A stretch of DNA of 64,000 nucleotides, taken from an uncultured Candidatus Saccharibacteria bacterium (GTDB lineage Bacteria; Patescibacteriota; Saccharimonadia; Saccharimonadales; Saccharimonadaceae). The notes beneath the pieces are model-generated. The model did not search any database. It was not told where the DNA came from and saw only the letters and a program-made list of their open reading frames with translations. Position 1 is the first letter of the stretch. Each line of letters opens with the position of its first letter. The DNA is taken from contig CALBWN010000013.1 of NCBI GenBank assembly GCA_937974295.1, positions 1-64,000 of the forward strand, given 5' to 3'. The position numbers and the translations under genes were made by a program. Shown piece by piece: positions 43,102 through 50,466 of the stretch.

Positions 43102-43135
43102 CAAAAAATCGACATACATACTGTATGCCGATTAT
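43102..43135 (-). terminator. Terminator of the dnaG-rpoD operon
   Basis: On the minus strand, AATCGGCATAC pairs with GTATGTCGATT and is followed by TTTTGG, 17 bases after the sigma factor stop. Confidence 0.8.
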
Positions 43136-43151
43136 TCTCGTGCACTATCCC

Positions 43152-44177
43152 CTACTGCTGCAAGTACTCGTACAGCTTCTTGGCGTCCTTATGCTTGCGC
43201 AGCTTGGCCAGGGCCTTGGCCTCAATCTGGCGGATGCGCTCGCGCGTCACGGCAAACTCCTGCCCAACTTCCTCTAGCGTATGGCTCTTACCATTCTCCA
43301 GGCCAAAGCGCATTTTGATAATCTTCTGCTCGCGGTCACTCAAGGTGGAGAGAATATCTTGCACCTGCTCCTTGAGAAGCTGGTTGGAGGCCGATTCTTC
43401 AGGACTGACCGTATCTTCATCCTCGATGAAGTCCCCCAGCACCGACTCCTCCGAGTCGTCACCATCGCGCCCCACACCAGCGTCGAGGCTGCTGATGTCT
43501 TGCTTGATCTTCATCACATATTCGACCTTATCCGGTTCCATATCGAGCTCTTTGGCAAGCTCGGTAATGGTTGGCTCGCGGTTCAGGTCTTGGGTGAGGC
43601 GGCGCTGGGTGCGCAGCAGTTTATTAATCGTCTCCACCATGTGGACAGGAATGCGAATAGTGCGCGCTTGGTCGGCAATCGCACGAGTGATCGCCTGGCG
43701 AATCCACCAGGTGGCATAGGTGCTAAACTTAAAGCCCTTATCTGGGTCAAACTTCTCCACCGCTCGCAGCAGCCCGGTGTGCCCTTCTTGGATGAGATCA
43801 AGGAAATCAAGGCCACGACCACTATACCGCTTGGCAATGCTTACCACTAGGCGCATATTAGCCTCGGCCATTTTGTCTTTCGCGCGCTTATCGCCCTGCT
43901 TGATGCGATAAGCGAGATCCACCTCTTCGTCAGCACTCAGTAGCGGGATCTTGCCGATCTCGCGCAGGTGCAGCCGCACCGAGTCGTCGCTAATATCATC
44001 AAAGTATTGATTGCTGTTGAGAATCTCCTCCGGCGTGTCTTCTTCCTCAAGTGCCGCGAGGTCGGGCTCCATATCGTCGACGGCTGGATCCATCATCGGT
44101 GGCTGGGCATCGGGTGGCGCTGCCTGAGCTGTGGTTGCTGGTTTTTTTTGCTTGGTATCCTTATCGTCGGTTGCCAC
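43152..44177 (-). CDS. rpoD: Primary RNA polymerase sigma factor (sigma-70)
   Basis: A 341-aa sigma factor. After an acidic N terminus it has region 1.2 ([26 protein letters not shown]), region 2 ([51 protein letters not shown]), region 3 ([13 protein letters not shown]), and region 4 with [26 protein letters not shown]. No long region 1.1 is present. The end [15 protein letters not shown] lacks the Arg-His-Pro found in the actinobacterial sigma A that WhiB proteins contact. The start overlaps dnaG by 17 bases; dnaG-rpoD pairing is typical of Firmicutes. Confidence 0.96.
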   Translation of the reverse strand: MATDDKDTKQKKPATTAQAAPPDAQPPMMDPAVDDMEPDLAALEEEDTPEEILNSNQYFDDISDDSVRLHLREIGKIPLLSADEEVDLAYRIKQGDKRAKDKMAEANMRLVVSIAKRYSGRGLDFLDLIQEGHTGLLRAVEKFDPDKGFKFSTYATWWIRQAITRAIADQARTIRIPVHMVETINKLLRTQRRLTQDLNREPTITELAKELDMEPDKVEYVMKIKQDISSLDAGVGRDGDDSEESVLGDFIEDEDTVSPEESASNQLLKEQVQDILSTLSDREQKIIKMRFGLENGKSHTLEEVGQEFAVTRERIRQIEAKALAKLRKHKDAKKLYEYLQQ

Positions 44178-45909
44178 GCGCTATCTCCTTGATTAATTGG
44201 TTCAGTTGCTGGCGCAAAGCGGCGGCGGCAGTCGTATCGCCGCTCTCTTCTGCTTGGCGCAGTTGGGTGGTGAGATGATGTTTGTGTTGCTGCTTGTATT
44301 CGGTTTCGATTTGCCGCAAAAGCCTGGCGGTCTCGTAGTAGCGATCGGTCTCGCTCCACGCACCATACCGAGCGTCGGCACGTACCCGCACCATTGTAAT
44401 ATACTCGTCAAAATTTTGCAATGCTGGCGGCGTGGTAGTGAGAGGCTGTGAGTGGTGCGCTGCATAGTACTGAGCCAAAGCCTGGCGCGCCTCCCCCGCA
44501 AAGAGCTGTGGGTCAATCCGCCCAAATAATTCTTGGCTTGGCCCATCGAGCATCGCCAGTGCAAGCACGTCGTCTTGTACGAGGTAGCGATTGCGTGGCG
44601 CGGCCGCTGCCGCCTTGACGGCCTTGCGGATGGGTGCGGACGGTGCGGTTTGCTGCGCTTTGGCCTGCACAGCCTGCACACTCGAACCCACTGCCTGAGC
44701 AATCTGCCGCTGGTAGTGCTCGCGCTCCACCGGGTCGCCCAAACGATTAACAAGTGCCAGCCCAACCGTCGTAAACTGCCGCTTACCCGCTGCCGTGGTA
44801 AGATCGAGCTGCTGCCGATACTGCGCCAGGAGCCAATCCACTGCTGGCTGGGCCGCTGCAATCGCCTGCTGCCAGGCCGCTACCCCCTGCTGCTGAATAA
44901 GTTCATCAGGGTCTTTTACCCCTGCCGGCAGCGACACGACCTTCAGTTCCACTCCTGCTTGGGCGGCCAAACCAATCGCTCGCTCTGTGGCGGCCTGCCC
45001 GGCTTTATCACCATCAAAGCTCAGGCGGATGTCCCCGGCCAGCCGCTTGAGCGCCCGAATATGCTGCTCCGTCATGGCAGTGCCCGCCGTCGCCACTACT
45101 GCTGCTTCGCCCGCCTGATGGCTGCTTATCACATCCATATTACCCTCGACAATCACGGCATAGTCTTGGGCCCGGATCGCCTGCTTTGCCTGCATCAAGC
45201 CAAAGACGTGCCGGCCTTTATCATAGAGCAATGTTTGGGGTGTGTTGAGGTATTTTGGTGCATTGGGCACATCAGCAATCAAGCGCGCCGTAAAGCCAAT
45301 CACCTGCCCACCCGCATCCATTAATGGCACCATCATCCGCCCACGAAAGAGATCGCCATCGTAGCGGTTCACCAAGCCCGCCTCGCGCAGCTCTGCCAGC
45401 GAGAAGCCTTTTTTCTTAAGATACGTTACCAGAGCCTGACCATCACGGGGGGCATAGCCAATCTGAAACTGCTGGACAATCGCCTTGCTGAGCCGCCGCG
45501 TCCGAAACACATACGCCAGCGCATCCTGGCTCCGCACCAAGCAATGCTGATAAAAATTCGCCGCTAGCCGGTGCGCCTCAAGCAGCCGCTGCTTGCGCCG
45601 CGCCAGGTCGCGATTACCCTTCTGCTCATAGCGCGAAAGATCCACCCCCGCCTTGCGCGCCAGCAACTCCAGCGCCTGGCGAAAGTCCAACCCCTCCACC
45701 TCCATAATAAAGCTAAAGACATCGCCGCCCCGCCCACTACTAAAATCATGCCAAATATTCTTCTCGGGGCTCACAAAAAAGCTCGGCGTCCGCTCACTGG
45801 TAAAAGGGCTCAGGCCTTTGTAACTCCGCCCCGCCCGCTTGAGCTGCACATACTCGCCCACCACATCCTCTATATTCAAGCGTGCCCGCACCTCTTCTTT
45901 GGCATCCAT
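44161..45909 (-). CDS. dnaG: DNA primase, zinc ligands lost
   Basis: A 582-aa primase that makes RNA primers at the replication fork. The core is complete: [40 protein letters not shown], the Toprim domain ([28 protein letters not shown]) and a C-terminal helicase-binding region. The N-terminal zinc site normally reads CPFH and HCFGC. Here it is Ser34, Thr37, Asp55 and Ser58, so all four ligands are missing and no zinc can bind. The fold may be held by other contacts. Start at 45909: TATACT lies 6 bases upstream, excluding a six-residue extension. Confidence 0.96.
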   Translation of the reverse strand: MDAKEEVRARLNIEDVVGEYVQLKRAGRSYKGLSPFTSERTPSFFVSPEKNIWHDFSSGRGGDVFSFIMEVEGLDFRQALELLARKAGVDLSRYEQKGNRDLARRKQRLLEAHRLAANFYQHCLVRSQDALAYVFRTRRLSKAIVQQFQIGYAPRDGQALVTYLKKKGFSLAELREAGLVNRYDGDLFRGRMMVPLMDAGGQVIGFTARLIADVPNAPKYLNTPQTLLYDKGRHVFGLMQAKQAIRAQDYAVIVEGNMDVISSHQAGEAAVVATAGTAMTEQHIRALKRLAGDIRLSFDGDKAGQAATERAIGLAAQAGVELKVVSLPAGVKDPDELIQQQGVAAWQQAIAAAQPAVDWLLAQYRQQLDLTTAAGKRQFTTVGLALVNRLGDPVEREHYQRQIAQAVGSSVQAVQAKAQQTAPSAPIRKAVKAAAAAPRNRYLVQDDVLALAMLDGPSQELFGRIDPQLFAGEARQALAQYYAAHHSQPLTTTPPALQNFDEYITMVRVRADARYGAWSETDRYYETARLLRQIETEYKQQHKHHLTTQLRQAEESGDTTAAAALRQQLNQLIKEIARGNRR

Positions 45910-45915
45910 AGGTAT

Positions 45916-45921
45916 AGTATA
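45916..45921 (-). promoter_or_regulatory. -10 element, leaderless dnaG
   Basis: TATACT on the minus strand, 6 bases before the ATG at 45909. Confidence 0.6.
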
Positions 45922-46120
45922 GCGCATATGGCATAGGCCAATCGAACTGTGTTTGCCCTCCTTTACTATTCATCCCCTCACCGGGCTTGCTGCATCCACA
46001 CTATCCTGTTTTTGTCAGCGAGTAGTTATATTACGTATGTTTAACAATCAGGAAAAATAACGTGTGGCAATAGAGAAATACGCTTACCTTTCGCACAAAA
46101 CATGTGGTATTTTAGAATAG

Positions 46121-46164
46121 TCTATAGGGGTATAGAGTATATAGTATATAGGGGTATATACTAT
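46121..46164. promoter_or_regulatory. Pair of GGGG-centred palindromes
   Basis: TCTATA-GGGG-TATAGA (46121-46136) and ATAGTATATA-GGGG-TATATACTAT (46141-46164, perfect 10-base arms). Both contain TATAGGGGTATA, 24 bases apart. Same-face spacing suggests dimer binding sites controlling the gene at 46249 or the divergent dnaG. The longer one could also form a hairpin. Confidence 0.4.
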
Positions 46165-46182
46165 GTATAATTCATCCATCTG

Positions 46183-46217
46183 ACCTCTGTTAGAGATTAT
46201 CCTCTTTACCTCTGTTA
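46183..46217 (+). promoter_or_regulatory. Two direct repeats of ACCTCTGTTA
   Basis: Exact copies at 46183-46192 and 46208-46217, 25 bases apart, just upstream of the promoter region of the gene at 46249. The placement suits an activator site. Confidence 0.35.
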
Positions 46218-46235
46218 GTGGTTGTGTTTAAATGG

Positions 46236-46241
46236 TATTAT
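46236..46241 (+). promoter_or_regulatory. -10 element, leaderless gene at 46249
   Basis: TATTAT ends 7 bases before the ATG at 46249. Confidence 0.45.
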
Positions 46242-46248
46242 AGTAACT

Positions 46249-47415
46249 ATGAATCCACAGCAACCATACACTCCTCAACCGAATGGTTCGGCACCGCAGC
46301 CCGAGCAACAGCCCCCGCAACCCAATGCGCCGGCAGCTGCTCCGTATGTCCCTTACTATGCTACCCAAGCGGCGTCACACGGTGCGCAGGATTATGGCTA
46401 TGGTGCATATAATCCGGCAACGCAGAGCCAACCAACTCAGCCACCCTATCAAGAACAGCCCGCCCCTTCATCACCGCAGCCTCAGGCTGCGCCCTACCAG
46501 CCGTATCAGCCACCACACAACCAACCAGCCAGCCAACCAGCCGCGAGCTATGGCACAGGCCAGTCATACCACTACGCGCCGCAGCCCGAGCAACAGCCGC
46601 CAGCTACAGCACCACAACCAACTAACCCACAAACCAGCGCAGACACACCGCATAGCTACGCCAATACTGACGCTTACCCAGGTGTCAACCAACCCGCCGC
46701 ACAACCCTACCAGCCACAATCGGGCGGCTACAATGACCAGGCCTATGCCAACCCGCAGCAGCCGCATGGCGCCACTGCCATGGCTGTTACCGGCGCAGAC
46801 CTTGGCGCAGCAAGTGAGCCAGACACCTCCTTCCCGGTGGATTACCTCAACGAGATTGCACCCAAGCAACAGCCAGTGCAGATTAATCGCTTTGCGGTGT
46901 TTGGACTGATTGGCGGTGTGCTTTTGCTTGCCTTCGCCATTGTCATGATGATGGTCAACAGCCAGCCCAACTACACCAAGCAAGCCCAAAGCACGCTAGC
47001 CCGCATCGAGACCTTGCAAGCAGCCACCAAGGAGCAGCAATCACGCCTGACGGAGAATGAGCTCTCGAGTATGAACACTACACTCACCACCTCGCTGGGT
47101 AGTATGGGGACAGAACTCAAGTCGTCGCTCAAGGATGCAAAGATCAAGACCGAGCTCCTAGGCGATGCCAAAAAGACCGAAAAAGCCTACTCCGACAAAC
47201 TCTCCAAAACACTCGAAGATGCTTACCTGACTGGCGCGCTTGACCGCGTCTACGCACGCGAAATGAGCTACCAGCTATCCATCCTCAAGAGCTACCTCCA
47301 AAAGCTCAAAACCGCCAGCGGCAACCGCAAAGCCATCGCCGACTACGTTGCCACCAATAGCAAGACGCTCGATGCCGCCACCAAGTCGTTTAGCAACTTC
47401 ACCTCAACGAAGTAA
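46249..47415 (+). CDS. Pro/Gln-rich single-pass membrane protein, 388 aa
   Basis: Residues 1-205 are a disordered Pro/Gln/Tyr/Ala-rich tail with many PQPEQQPP and QPYQP units. One membrane helix follows (FAVFGLIGGVLLLAFAIVMMMV, about 218-240), then an external helical domain of about 145 residues (YTKQAQSTLARIETLQAATKEQQSRLTENELSSMNTTL, SYQLSILKSYLQKLKTAS). The protein shares topology with 17664..18659, also a Pro/Gln tail, helix and helical ectodomain. Function unknown; a surface or cell-contact role is a guess. It has two repeat-type sites upstream and a terminator at 47440. The ATG at 46249 is chosen over one at 46222. Confidence 0.75.
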   Translation: MNPQQPYTPQPNGSAPQPEQQPPQPNAPAAAPYVPYYATQAASHGAQDYGYGAYNPATQSQPTQPPYQEQPAPSSPQPQAAPYQPYQPPHNQPASQPAASYGTGQSYHYAPQPEQQPPATAPQPTNPQTSADTPHSYANTDAYPGVNQPAAQPYQPQSGGYNDQAYANPQQPHGATAMAVTGADLGAASEPDTSFPVDYLNEIAPKQQPVQINRFAVFGLIGGVLLLAFAIVMMMVNSQPNYTKQAQSTLARIETLQAATKEQQSRLTENELSSMNTTLTTSLGSMGTELKSSLKDAKIKTELLGDAKKTEKAYSDKLSKTLEDAYLTGALDRVYAREMSYQLSILKSYLQKLKTASGNRKAIADYVATNSKTLDAATKSFSNFTSTK

Positions 47416-47439
47416 CGACGCGTACTTTCACCCTATCGA

Positions 47440-47467
47440 CAAAGCTCGCCTCTCTGGCGAGCTTTTG
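47440..47467 (+). terminator. Terminator of the 388-aa gene
   Basis: AAAGCTCGCC-TCTCT-GGCGAGCTTTT, 25 bases after the stop. Confidence 0.85.
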
Positions 47468-47735
47468 CTGTATTAGGTATTCTGTTTGTATATAACTTTA
47501 CGGAGCGGTTTTTTCTCCGCAGGGCACTGAATGATGCTGGTGTTTTTATATGTGCCGATTGTCACGTTTCTCTAGCCGCTCTTCTTTGGGCTATTATAAA
47601 TTTAAATACGAGAAGCCCCGCAGCGCTAATTCTCTTCTGTTATTCCATTTAGTAGGGTGATTTTAGGTATCAGAAGGTCGAAGTTTGGGAGTAGCCAGTA
47701 GCCGCATCTTACAGTGTTTTATCGAAACGTACGTC
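47468..47735. other. Intergenic region between convergent genes
   Basis: No gene or clear signal seen; AT-rich stretch near 47590-47610. The minus-strand YjbR gene ends at 47736 without an evident terminator. Confidence 0.4.
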
Positions 47736-48077
47736 CTACTCCGTCACCAGCCGGTAGCTGAGCCGCGCGAGGTCAATTACCTCATCATCGCTCAACTGGC
47801 CGCTGCAAATAACAGTGATCCAATGTTTTTTGTTGAGGTGGTAGCCTGGCTGCACCGACTCATAGCGTTCGCGCAGGGTGAGGGCAAGCTGCGGGTCGCA
47901 CTTGAGGCTGACGCGCAGTGGCCGCGACCCTTCGGCAATGAGCGCAAACATCTTCTCCTGCTGGCCAGGCACATCCTTGTGCCCTACCTTGTACACCGCG
48001 ATATCGTCCCCAAAAGGATAGTCGAGCCACGCTCCGGGCAGGCTGAGCAAAAATTCTTCGAGCTGCTTGTGTGTCAT
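47736..48077 (-). CDS. YjbR/MmcQ family protein
   Basis: A 113-aa protein of the YjbR (MmcQ-like, CyaY-fold) family: LEEFLLSLPGAWLDYPFGDDIAVYKV near the start, KMFALI, then RVSLKCDPQLALTLRERYESVQPGYHLNKKHWITV, which is the family core, and a DDEVIDLARLSYRLV end. Members are small, probably DNA- or ligand-binding; no enzyme role is established. The start follows TATCAT by 6 bases (leaderless). It lies 12 bases downstream of corA. Confidence 0.88.
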   Translation of the reverse strand: MTHKQLEEFLLSLPGAWLDYPFGDDIAVYKVGHKDVPGQQEKMFALIAEGSRPLRVSLKCDPQLALTLRERYESVQPGYHLNKKHWITVICSGQLSDDEVIDLARLSYRLVTE

Positions 48078-48083
48078 AGCACT

Positions 48084-48089
48084 ATGATA
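48084..48089 (-). promoter_or_regulatory. -10 element, leaderless yjbR
   Basis: TATCAT on the minus strand, 6 bases before the ATG at 48077, inside the corA 3' end. Confidence 0.5.
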
Positions 48090-48953
48090 CTACAACCACT
48101 TATGCCGCACAAAATACCCCACCATCGCCAGCGGTATGAGGACAATCAGGCCAATCATCAGCCAGAAGGCAATGTCGCTGCGAAATGGCAACTGCACGAA
48201 GTTCATCCCGCCCAGGCCCGTCAAGAACGAGACTGGCATAAAGACAGTGGCAACCAAGGTGAGGCGCTTCATCACATCGTTCATGCGGTTAGATACCACC
48301 GAGAGATACATATCAAGCGCGCTGGTGAGAAGATCACGCATCGTATCAATAAGCTCGTGGACGCGCCAGGCGTAATCGTAGCTGTCGCGTACATACACCG
48401 CGCATTTTTTGTCAAACAAGGCATAGCGACCGTTACTGAGACCATTGAGCACATTCATCAAAGGGAGCACCACTTTGCGCAGGTCGGCTAACTGACGCTT
48501 GTACACGAAAAGCTGCTGGAGCTGCCGATTATCTGGGGTGCGAATCATTGTATCCTCCAGCTGGTCGGTCACATCGTCGATATGGTTGAGCAGCGGCATA
48601 AATTGCTCAATAGAAAACTGGGCAATAGTCGCCAGAATGAGCGATGGCGTCTTGCTACTAGGCCGCAGCGCGGTAATGCGCTGAATCAGCTCATCGTCTA
48701 GCTCACCCTGGTGCAGCGTAATAATCTCGGTTTTACTGAGCAAAATGGTAATGGTGTGGTACTTCACATTGTGCCGACTGACGTATGGTATATCCAGCGT
48801 GAGCAGCAGCCACGCCTCCCCTTCTATCGCCTGTGGCAGCCAGCGATGCTCGCGCACCATGCGGGCCTGCAGCTCAGGCAGGTGCAGTTCGCTTAGCAGC
48901 GCCCGCCGCTGCTCGGCTGTGTCGATCGTAATATCACGCCACAGCTCGGGCAT
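48090..48953 (-). CDS. corA: CorA family divalent cation transporter
   Basis: A 287-aa magnesium/cobalt channel. It has a soluble N-terminal funnel domain (LPQAIEGEAWLLLTLDIPYV, EIITLHQGELDDELIQRI), a long stalk helix and two C-terminal membrane helices. The selectivity motif GMN is present in LTLVATVFMPVSFLTGLGGMNF, followed by the second helix (FWLMIGLIVLIPLAMVGYFV). It is shorter than E. coli CorA but complete. Its ATG overlaps the orn stop by one base (TAATG), so the two are coupled. Confidence 0.93.
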   Translation of the reverse strand: MPELWRDITIDTAEQRRALLSELHLPELQARMVREHRWLPQAIEGEAWLLLTLDIPYVSRHNVKYHTITILLSKTEIITLHQGELDDELIQRITALRPSSKTPSLILATIAQFSIEQFMPLLNHIDDVTDQLEDTMIRTPDNRQLQQLFVYKRQLADLRKVVLPLMNVLNGLSNGRYALFDKKCAVYVRDSYDYAWRVHELIDTMRDLLTSALDMYLSVVSNRMNDVMKRLTLVATVFMPVSFLTGLGGMNFVQLPFRSDIAFWLMIGLIVLIPLAMVGYFVRHKWL

Positions 48954-49504
48954 TACAGAGCGACCTTTTGTAGATAATAGCGCAGCTCCATAATACTACC
49001 GCGGATATCCTCCAGCGCGCGGTGGTCTTCTGGCTTGGCAAATTTCTTGCCGTATTTGCCCTCCATCACCACCTTCCAGGCACTCACATCGAGCATGCGG
49101 TAATGCAAACGCTGCGCCAGCTGCGGCCACCAGTGGTCGATAAAGCGGCGATCTTGATGGATGGAATTCCCTGCCAGCAATATCCGCCCCTCGCCAGCAC
49201 ACTGCTCATCACAAAACGCCAGCAGCTCCTGCTCGATCTCTGCTAGTGGCTTGCCCTGAGCATTCTGCTCCTCGAGCCCGCGCCGCGCTGCCGGGTGCTG
49301 ATCCCAAAAGCTGGCGTTGCCGTCAAGGAGGCGCCTGAGCTTAGCCGCATCATGGCGCACCACCCCTTCGTACGTTGCAATCTCAGCGAAGTCCCAATCC
49401 GTCACAATCGCCGCTACCTCTAGTATCTCATCTGTAGTAGGGTCCAGCCCCGTCATCTCTAGGTCTACCCACAAAATCCGTTTTGGTTTGAAGCTTGGTT
49501 TCAT
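48953..49504 (-). CDS. orn: Oligoribonuclease
   Basis: A 183-aa DEDDh exonuclease that degrades the last 2-5 nucleotide RNAs. Exo I is WVDLEMTGLDP, exo II is in AGNSIHQDRRFID, exo III has HRALEDIRGSIMELRYY with the catalytic His and Asp. Length matches the family (about 180). Orn is typical of Proteobacteria and Actinobacteria; with the DHH-like protein degenerate here it may be the main nanoRNase. The start follows TATACT by 6 bases. Its stop overlaps the corA start. Confidence 0.95.
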   Translation of the reverse strand: MKPSFKPKRILWVDLEMTGLDPTTDEILEVAAIVTDWDFAEIATYEGVVRHDAAKLRRLLDGNASFWDQHPAARRGLEEQNAQGKPLAEIEQELLAFCDEQCAGEGRILLAGNSIHQDRRFIDHWWPQLAQRLHYRMLDVSAWKVVMEGKYGKKFAKPEDHRALEDIRGSIMELRYYLQKVAL

Positions 49505-49510
49505 GCTTCT

Positions 49511-49516
49511 AGTATA
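49511..49516 (-). promoter_or_regulatory. -10 element, leaderless orn-corA operon
   Basis: TATACT on the minus strand, 6 bases before the ATG at 49504. Confidence 0.6.
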
Positions 49517-49760
49517 CTACATGTCCACCGTATAGCGCTCATCCTTAGCTATTACTGTTATAAGCATAAGCTTTACTGGTATGCAAATTGGTGTACTACT
49601 TTTTTGTTCAGGTGTGTTTGCTTCCCTTCCCGCCTGCTTATTCTAGGATCTAATTATGAGGTAAATCGTCTCCCCTACCCCTGTTATTTCCGAATGGTTC
49701 ACTATTATGTTCAGGCTACGTAGATGTTTGGGTAGTGCGCAAATTTATTATTCACCATAG
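49517..49760. other. Intergenic region
   Basis: No gene seen between orn and the mscL terminator; AT-rich, no repeat or hairpin found. Confidence 0.4.
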
Positions 49761-49789
49761 AAAAACCACACCCTGAGTGGGTGTGGTTG
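49761..49789 (-). terminator. Terminator of mscL
   Basis: On the minus strand, AACCACACCC pairs with GGGTGTGGTT and is followed by TTT. Confidence 0.85.
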
Positions 49790-49813
49790 ATCGCCCTGAG
49801 GCTTCTCGCCTCT

Positions 49814-50263
49814 TTAGTCTTTTTTCTTATCCAAGCGGTCGAGCTTGAGCAGGTGGATGATGAGGTAGATGACGAACGCTGTAGCCAGCAAGGTGATGAG
49901 CGAGCTCACAAATGCCCCCCATGCGAAGTCGGCACTGCGCCCAGCAATCTCGACGTGCGCAGTAGCAGCCTCGAGCCCCTTCTGCGAGCCCACAATGAAC
50001 TGCACTACCGGGCTAATGAAACCTTGAACTAATTTTTTGACCGTGTCACCAGCGGCGGTACCAATTGCCAAACCAACAGCCAGGCCAACCACACCCTGCT
50101 CGCGGATGAAGTCGGCAAAGCCGCCAAGGTGGCTGTTCTTCATCTTCTGCTCTAGAGCTTGGGCAGCAGCTGCAGCCTCTTGAGCGGCCTTGCGTGGGGT
50201 ACGGCGCGCTGCAGGCTTCTTTGCAGCAGCTGCTTTGGTTTTGGTTGATGTTCGTTCTGCCAT
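49814..50263 (-). CDS. mscL: Large-conductance mechanosensitive channel with basic N-terminal tail
   Basis: A 149-aa osmotic safety valve. The MscL core starts near residue 47 (GGFADFIREQGVVGLAVGLAIGTAAGDTVKKLVQGFISPVV), then a short periplasmic loop, and the second helix (FVSSLITLLATAFVIYLIIHLL). Before the core is a 45-residue Lys/Ala/Arg-rich tail (TKAAAAKKPAARRTPRKAAQEA) that usual MscL lacks; it resembles histone H1-like tails and may bind nucleic acid or acidic lipid. AAGGAG precedes the ATG. Confidence 0.94.
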   Translation of the reverse strand: MAERTSTKTKAAAAKKPAARRTPRKAAQEAAAAAQALEQKMKNSHLGGFADFIREQGVVGLAVGLAIGTAAGDTVKKLVQGFISPVVQFIVGSQKGLEAATAHVEIAGRSADFAWGAFVSSLITLLATAFVIYLIIHLLKLDRLDKKKD

Positions 50264-50319
50264 AGGTTCTCCTTATTAACCATTGTTTATTCAAATTATA
50301 GCATATTCTGCATTAATTG

Positions 50320-50448
50320 CTAGCGCTCTTGTGTTGGTGGTGTTCTATGGTGTGAGGACTTCGCTAACCTCTCCTTAATCTTCTTTTTGTCTCGCTCGGC
50401 AGCTGCGATCCTCTCCATACGCGTCTTCTCAAACCCACGTGATAGCAC
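50320..50448 (-). CDS. Small charged protein, 42 aa
   Basis: A short frame directly after argS: GTG start at 50448, with GGAGGAG 11 bases upstream right behind the argS stop. It encodes a basic helix (TRMERIAAAERDKKKIKERLAKS) and a polar tail. No family recognised. It could be translated from the argS mRNA. Spacing is a little long and the start is GTG, so this is a tentative call. Confidence 0.35.
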   Translation of the reverse strand: MLSRGFEKTRMERIAAAERDKKKIKERLAKSSHHRTPPTQER

Positions 50449-50466
50449 TTAGTCTGTTCTCCTCCA

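Noticed and set aside
17321..46217. ACCTCTGTTA as a DNA uptake sequence
   Set aside because: Uptake sequences occur about once per kilobase or more; five copies in 64 kb is too few.
46259..46860. Pro/Gln-coding low complexity as a DNA tandem repeat
   Set aside because: The repetition is at protein level with varied codons; no fixed repeat unit in the DNA.
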